A stretch of 64,000 nt of DNA from Acidobacteriota bacterium. GTDB lineage: Bacteria > Acidobacteriota > Terriglobia > Acidiferrales > UBA7541. The notes beneath the pieces are model-generated. The model did not search any database, was not told the DNA's origin, and saw nothing but the letters and a program-made list of their open reading frames with translations. The translations under genes were made by a program, and so were the position numbers. The stretch is from NCBI GenBank assembly GCA_013289825.1, contig JABCZF010000014.1, forward strand, positions 1-64,000, read 5' to 3'. Shown in pieces: positions 63,780 to 64,000 of the stretch (the stretch's first letter is position 1; every line of letters starts with the position of its first letter).

Positions 63780-63808
63780 TTGACAATAGTCGTTATAACG
63801 AGTATTGT
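63780..63808 (+). promoter_or_regulatory. Pirin promoter overlapped by a 28-bp near-perfect palindrome
   Basis: TTGACA (63780-63785) and TATTGT (63803-63808) are spaced by 17 bases and fit a sigma-70 promoter. They are embedded in a palindrome (63782-63809): outer arms GACAATA / TATTGTC and a perfect inner core TCGTTATAACGA (63790-63801), with one G-G mismatch on each side of the core. An operator here would block the polymerase. The gene start follows 28 bases after the -10. Confidence 0.75.
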
Positions 63809-63835
63809 CTTGGTGTCAAACCGGGAGGTGGACCC

Positions 63836-64000
63836 ATGATGGACATTCGCAAAAGCCAGGACCGCGGCCATTCCAATCACGGCTGGCTGGATACTTATTT
63901 CACGTTTTCGTTTGCCGATTATTACGACCCCAAGCATGTGCAGTTCCGCACGCTGCGCGTCTTGAATGACGATCGCGTCGCGCCGGGCGAGGGTTTTCCC
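63836..64000 (+). CDS. Pirin-family protein, N-terminal fragment (runs off window end)
   Basis: Two adjacent ATGs (63836, 63839) follow GGGAGGTG. The 55 visible residues read MMDIRKSQDRGHSNHGWLD then TYFTFSFADYYDPKHVQFR and TLRVLNDDRVAPGEGF. This is the standard opening of pirin/YhaK proteins, cupins that carry a metal site and have quercetinase or redox-sensor roles in some cases. The metal-binding His pair lies beyond the window. The gene stays open to the last base. Confidence 0.9.
   Translation, partial: MMDIRKSQDRGHSNHGWLDTYFTFSFADYYDPKHVQFRTLRVLNDDRVAPGEGFP

Noticed and set aside
1..64000. CRISPR arrays, tRNA or rRNA genes, insertion sequences, prophage genes
   Set aside because: No regularly spaced repeats, no tRNA T-loop/acceptor pattern, no rRNA signature and no transposase, integrase or phage structural protein was recognised on reading both strands.

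Overview
The window looks like chromosomal DNA from a member of the Acidobacteriota, probably a soil or subsurface lineage. The call rests on gene content rather than a marker gene. It carries a MacB/FtsX-type permease of the acidobacterial duplicated orphan permease kind with no ATPase beside it, small secreted families typical of that phylum, a PadR regulator, many secreted peptidases and beta-propellers, and a moderately high G+C content. No rRNA, tRNA, CRISPR array, transposase, integrase or phage gene was seen.

Layout. 1-2.8 kb: the edge of a secreted protein gene and a secreted phosphoesterase that ends at a strong terminator. 2.8-5.8 kb: glmU, then an NfeD/SPFH membrane pair. 6.1-13.2 kb: a purine block, purQ - unknown 166-codon gene - purL - purF - lepB - purM, with purN and tyrS at 18.2-20.1 kb. 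No purS is visible. 13.3-18.0 kb: a minus-strand set (Cdd1-like HhH protein, PadR regulator, exported NIF3-like protein) with a perfect palindrome upstream, then a VOC protein, a four-helix membrane protein and a secreted M28 peptidase. 20-30.4 kb, nearly all minus strand: L-2-hydroxyglutarate oxidase-like enzyme, Tat-exported glycosylasparaginase, polyphosphate glucokinase, DUF1398-like protein, Kelch protein, a GGDEF protein with a ruined active site, a lytic transglycosylase and the orphan permease. 30.7-34.1 kb: a very large nuclease-exonuclease-helicase fusion. 34.3-43.3 kb: OmpA-family and ice-binding-like surface proteins, a deoxynucleoside kinase, a beta-propeller protein and an S9 peptidase. 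43.8-53.4 kb: small conserved proteins, a beta-hydroxyacid dehydrogenase, an intact GGDEF cyclase, a stand-alone TolB-associated domain, an AlkD-like protein, a lipoprotein penicillin acylase, a DapB-fold dehydrogenase and a pterin carbinolamine dehydratase. 53.7-56.5 kb: a short receiver remnant, a 42-codon ORF and a hybrid histidine kinase. 56.8-64 kb: two secreted proteins, an ABC ATPase, a GT39-like membrane glycosyltransferase, a PilZ protein, citrate synthase, and the start of a pirin gene behind a palindrome-covered promoter.

How the genes work together. The purine genes cover PurF, PurN, PurL/PurQ and PurM, all early steps. Cell-envelope work is served by GlmU, LepB, the lytic transglycosylase, OmpA and GT39. 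Cyclic-di-GMP signalling has one apparently active cyclase, one degenerate GGDEF that keeps its inhibitory (I) site, and a PilZ protein. The points most worth a second look are the I-site-only GGDEF protein, the His-for-Asn change in the N-box of the hybrid kinase, the two perfect or near-perfect operators (PadR locus and pirin promoter), the exported NIF3 protein, and the three-activity nuclease-helicase. No clearly new multi-gene system could be shown from sequence reading alone.
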